14,209 nucleotides of DNA. It comes from an uncultured Oscillibacter sp. (GTDB lineage: Bacteria > Bacillota > Clostridia > Oscillospirales > Oscillospiraceae). The notes under the pieces were generated by a model, which saw nothing but the letters and a program-made list of their open reading frames with translations, searched no databases and was not told the DNA's origin. Position numbers and translations under genes: made by a program. The DNA lies in NCBI GenBank assembly GCA_900551885.1, contig URXS01000050.1, positions 1-14,209 of the forward strand, read 5' to 3'. Below are positions 14,025 to 14,209 of the stretch, piece after piece. Numbering within the stretch: the first letter of the stretch is position 1; each line of letters begins with the position of its first letter.

Positions 14025-14042
14025 CCCTGAATTCTCACACCT

Positions 14043-14209
14043 GGGGGTGTACCGGTTTCGACGGGGGTATGGAGACCGGACTAGCGGGCGGCGGCGCCTG
14101 ACCGCCATAAAACGGGCAATTTATAAATTAAATAACAACAACACTGTTGCTGTTGCTGCCTAACTAAAGGCAGCCGTCTGAACCGGAGAGGCCACAGGCC
14201 GGGGAAGGC
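14043..14209 (+). ncRNA. ssrA: Transfer-messenger RNA (tmRNA), 5' part; cut by the window edge
   Basis: The mature 5' end GGGGGTG (14043-14049) is followed by TACCGGTTTCGACGGGG, the hallmark tmRNA start with the D-loop-like TTCGAC. The tag reading frame is seen at 14116-14163: resume codon GCA (14116-14118), with the expected A four bases upstream at 14112, then codons to TAA at 14161. The encoded tag is AIYKLNNNNTVAVAA; with the Ala carried by tmRNA itself the added peptide would be one residue longer. The downstream part (pseudoknots and the 3' tRNA-like half) lies beyond 14209. tmRNA with SmpB frees ribosomes stalled on broken mRNA and marks the product for proteolysis, mainly by ClpXP. 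Colocation with smpB supports the call. Confidence 0.95.

Overview
The window looks like ordinary chromosome from a GC-rich Clostridia-class Firmicute, most like the gut Oscillospiraceae/Ruminococcaceae type. The evidence is a complete WalRKHIJ cell-wall regulatory locus (a Firmicutes hallmark), strong AGGAGG-type ribosome binding sites, frequent TTG/GTG starts, sigma-A-type promoters, and high GC with GC-rich third positions. I cannot name a species. I see no phage, transposon, CRISPR array, plasmid gene or toxin-antitoxin pair.

Layout. Positions 1-208 (+) hold the 3' end of tsaD, closed by a hairpin terminator. A two-gene minus-strand operon (1124 down to 355) encodes a Cys-rich DUF134 helix-turn-helix protein and a NifX/NifB-like protein with a His/Cys-rich tail. 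It has a near-consensus promoter carrying two copies of a 13-bp repeat. From 11949 down to 1247 every gene lies on the minus strand: a Nudix ADP-ribose pyrophosphatase, walR, walK, walH-like, walI-like, murA, walJ, rlmH, a DUF2007-like gene, a frameshifted two-TM zinc-ribbon gene and pgcA. A terminator follows pgcA. Promoters are visible before the Nudix gene and before murA. From 12071 to the right edge, plus-strand genes encode smpB, a cyclophilin-type PPIase and a short-chain dehydrogenase, followed by the 5' part of the tmRNA gene ssrA.

How the genes work together. The long minus-strand run groups the wall-stress two-component system (WalR/WalK), its membrane modulators (WalH/WalI) and accessory hydrolase (WalJ) with the first committed enzyme of peptidoglycan synthesis (MurA) and a sugar-phosphate mutase that supplies envelope glycosylation precursors (PgcA). 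Embedded with them is the ribosomal methyltransferase RlmH, a usual neighbour of walJ. On the right, SmpB and tmRNA, the two parts of trans-translation, lie about 1.4 kb apart on the same strand.

Most of the window is well-understood housekeeping DNA. The items most worth a second look are the C-run frameshift in the zinc-ribbon gene, the paired repeats in the DUF134 promoter together with the metal-binding-looking tail of its partner, the murA leader with two competing hairpins, and the unusual tmRNA tag. I did not find a convincing new multi-gene system.
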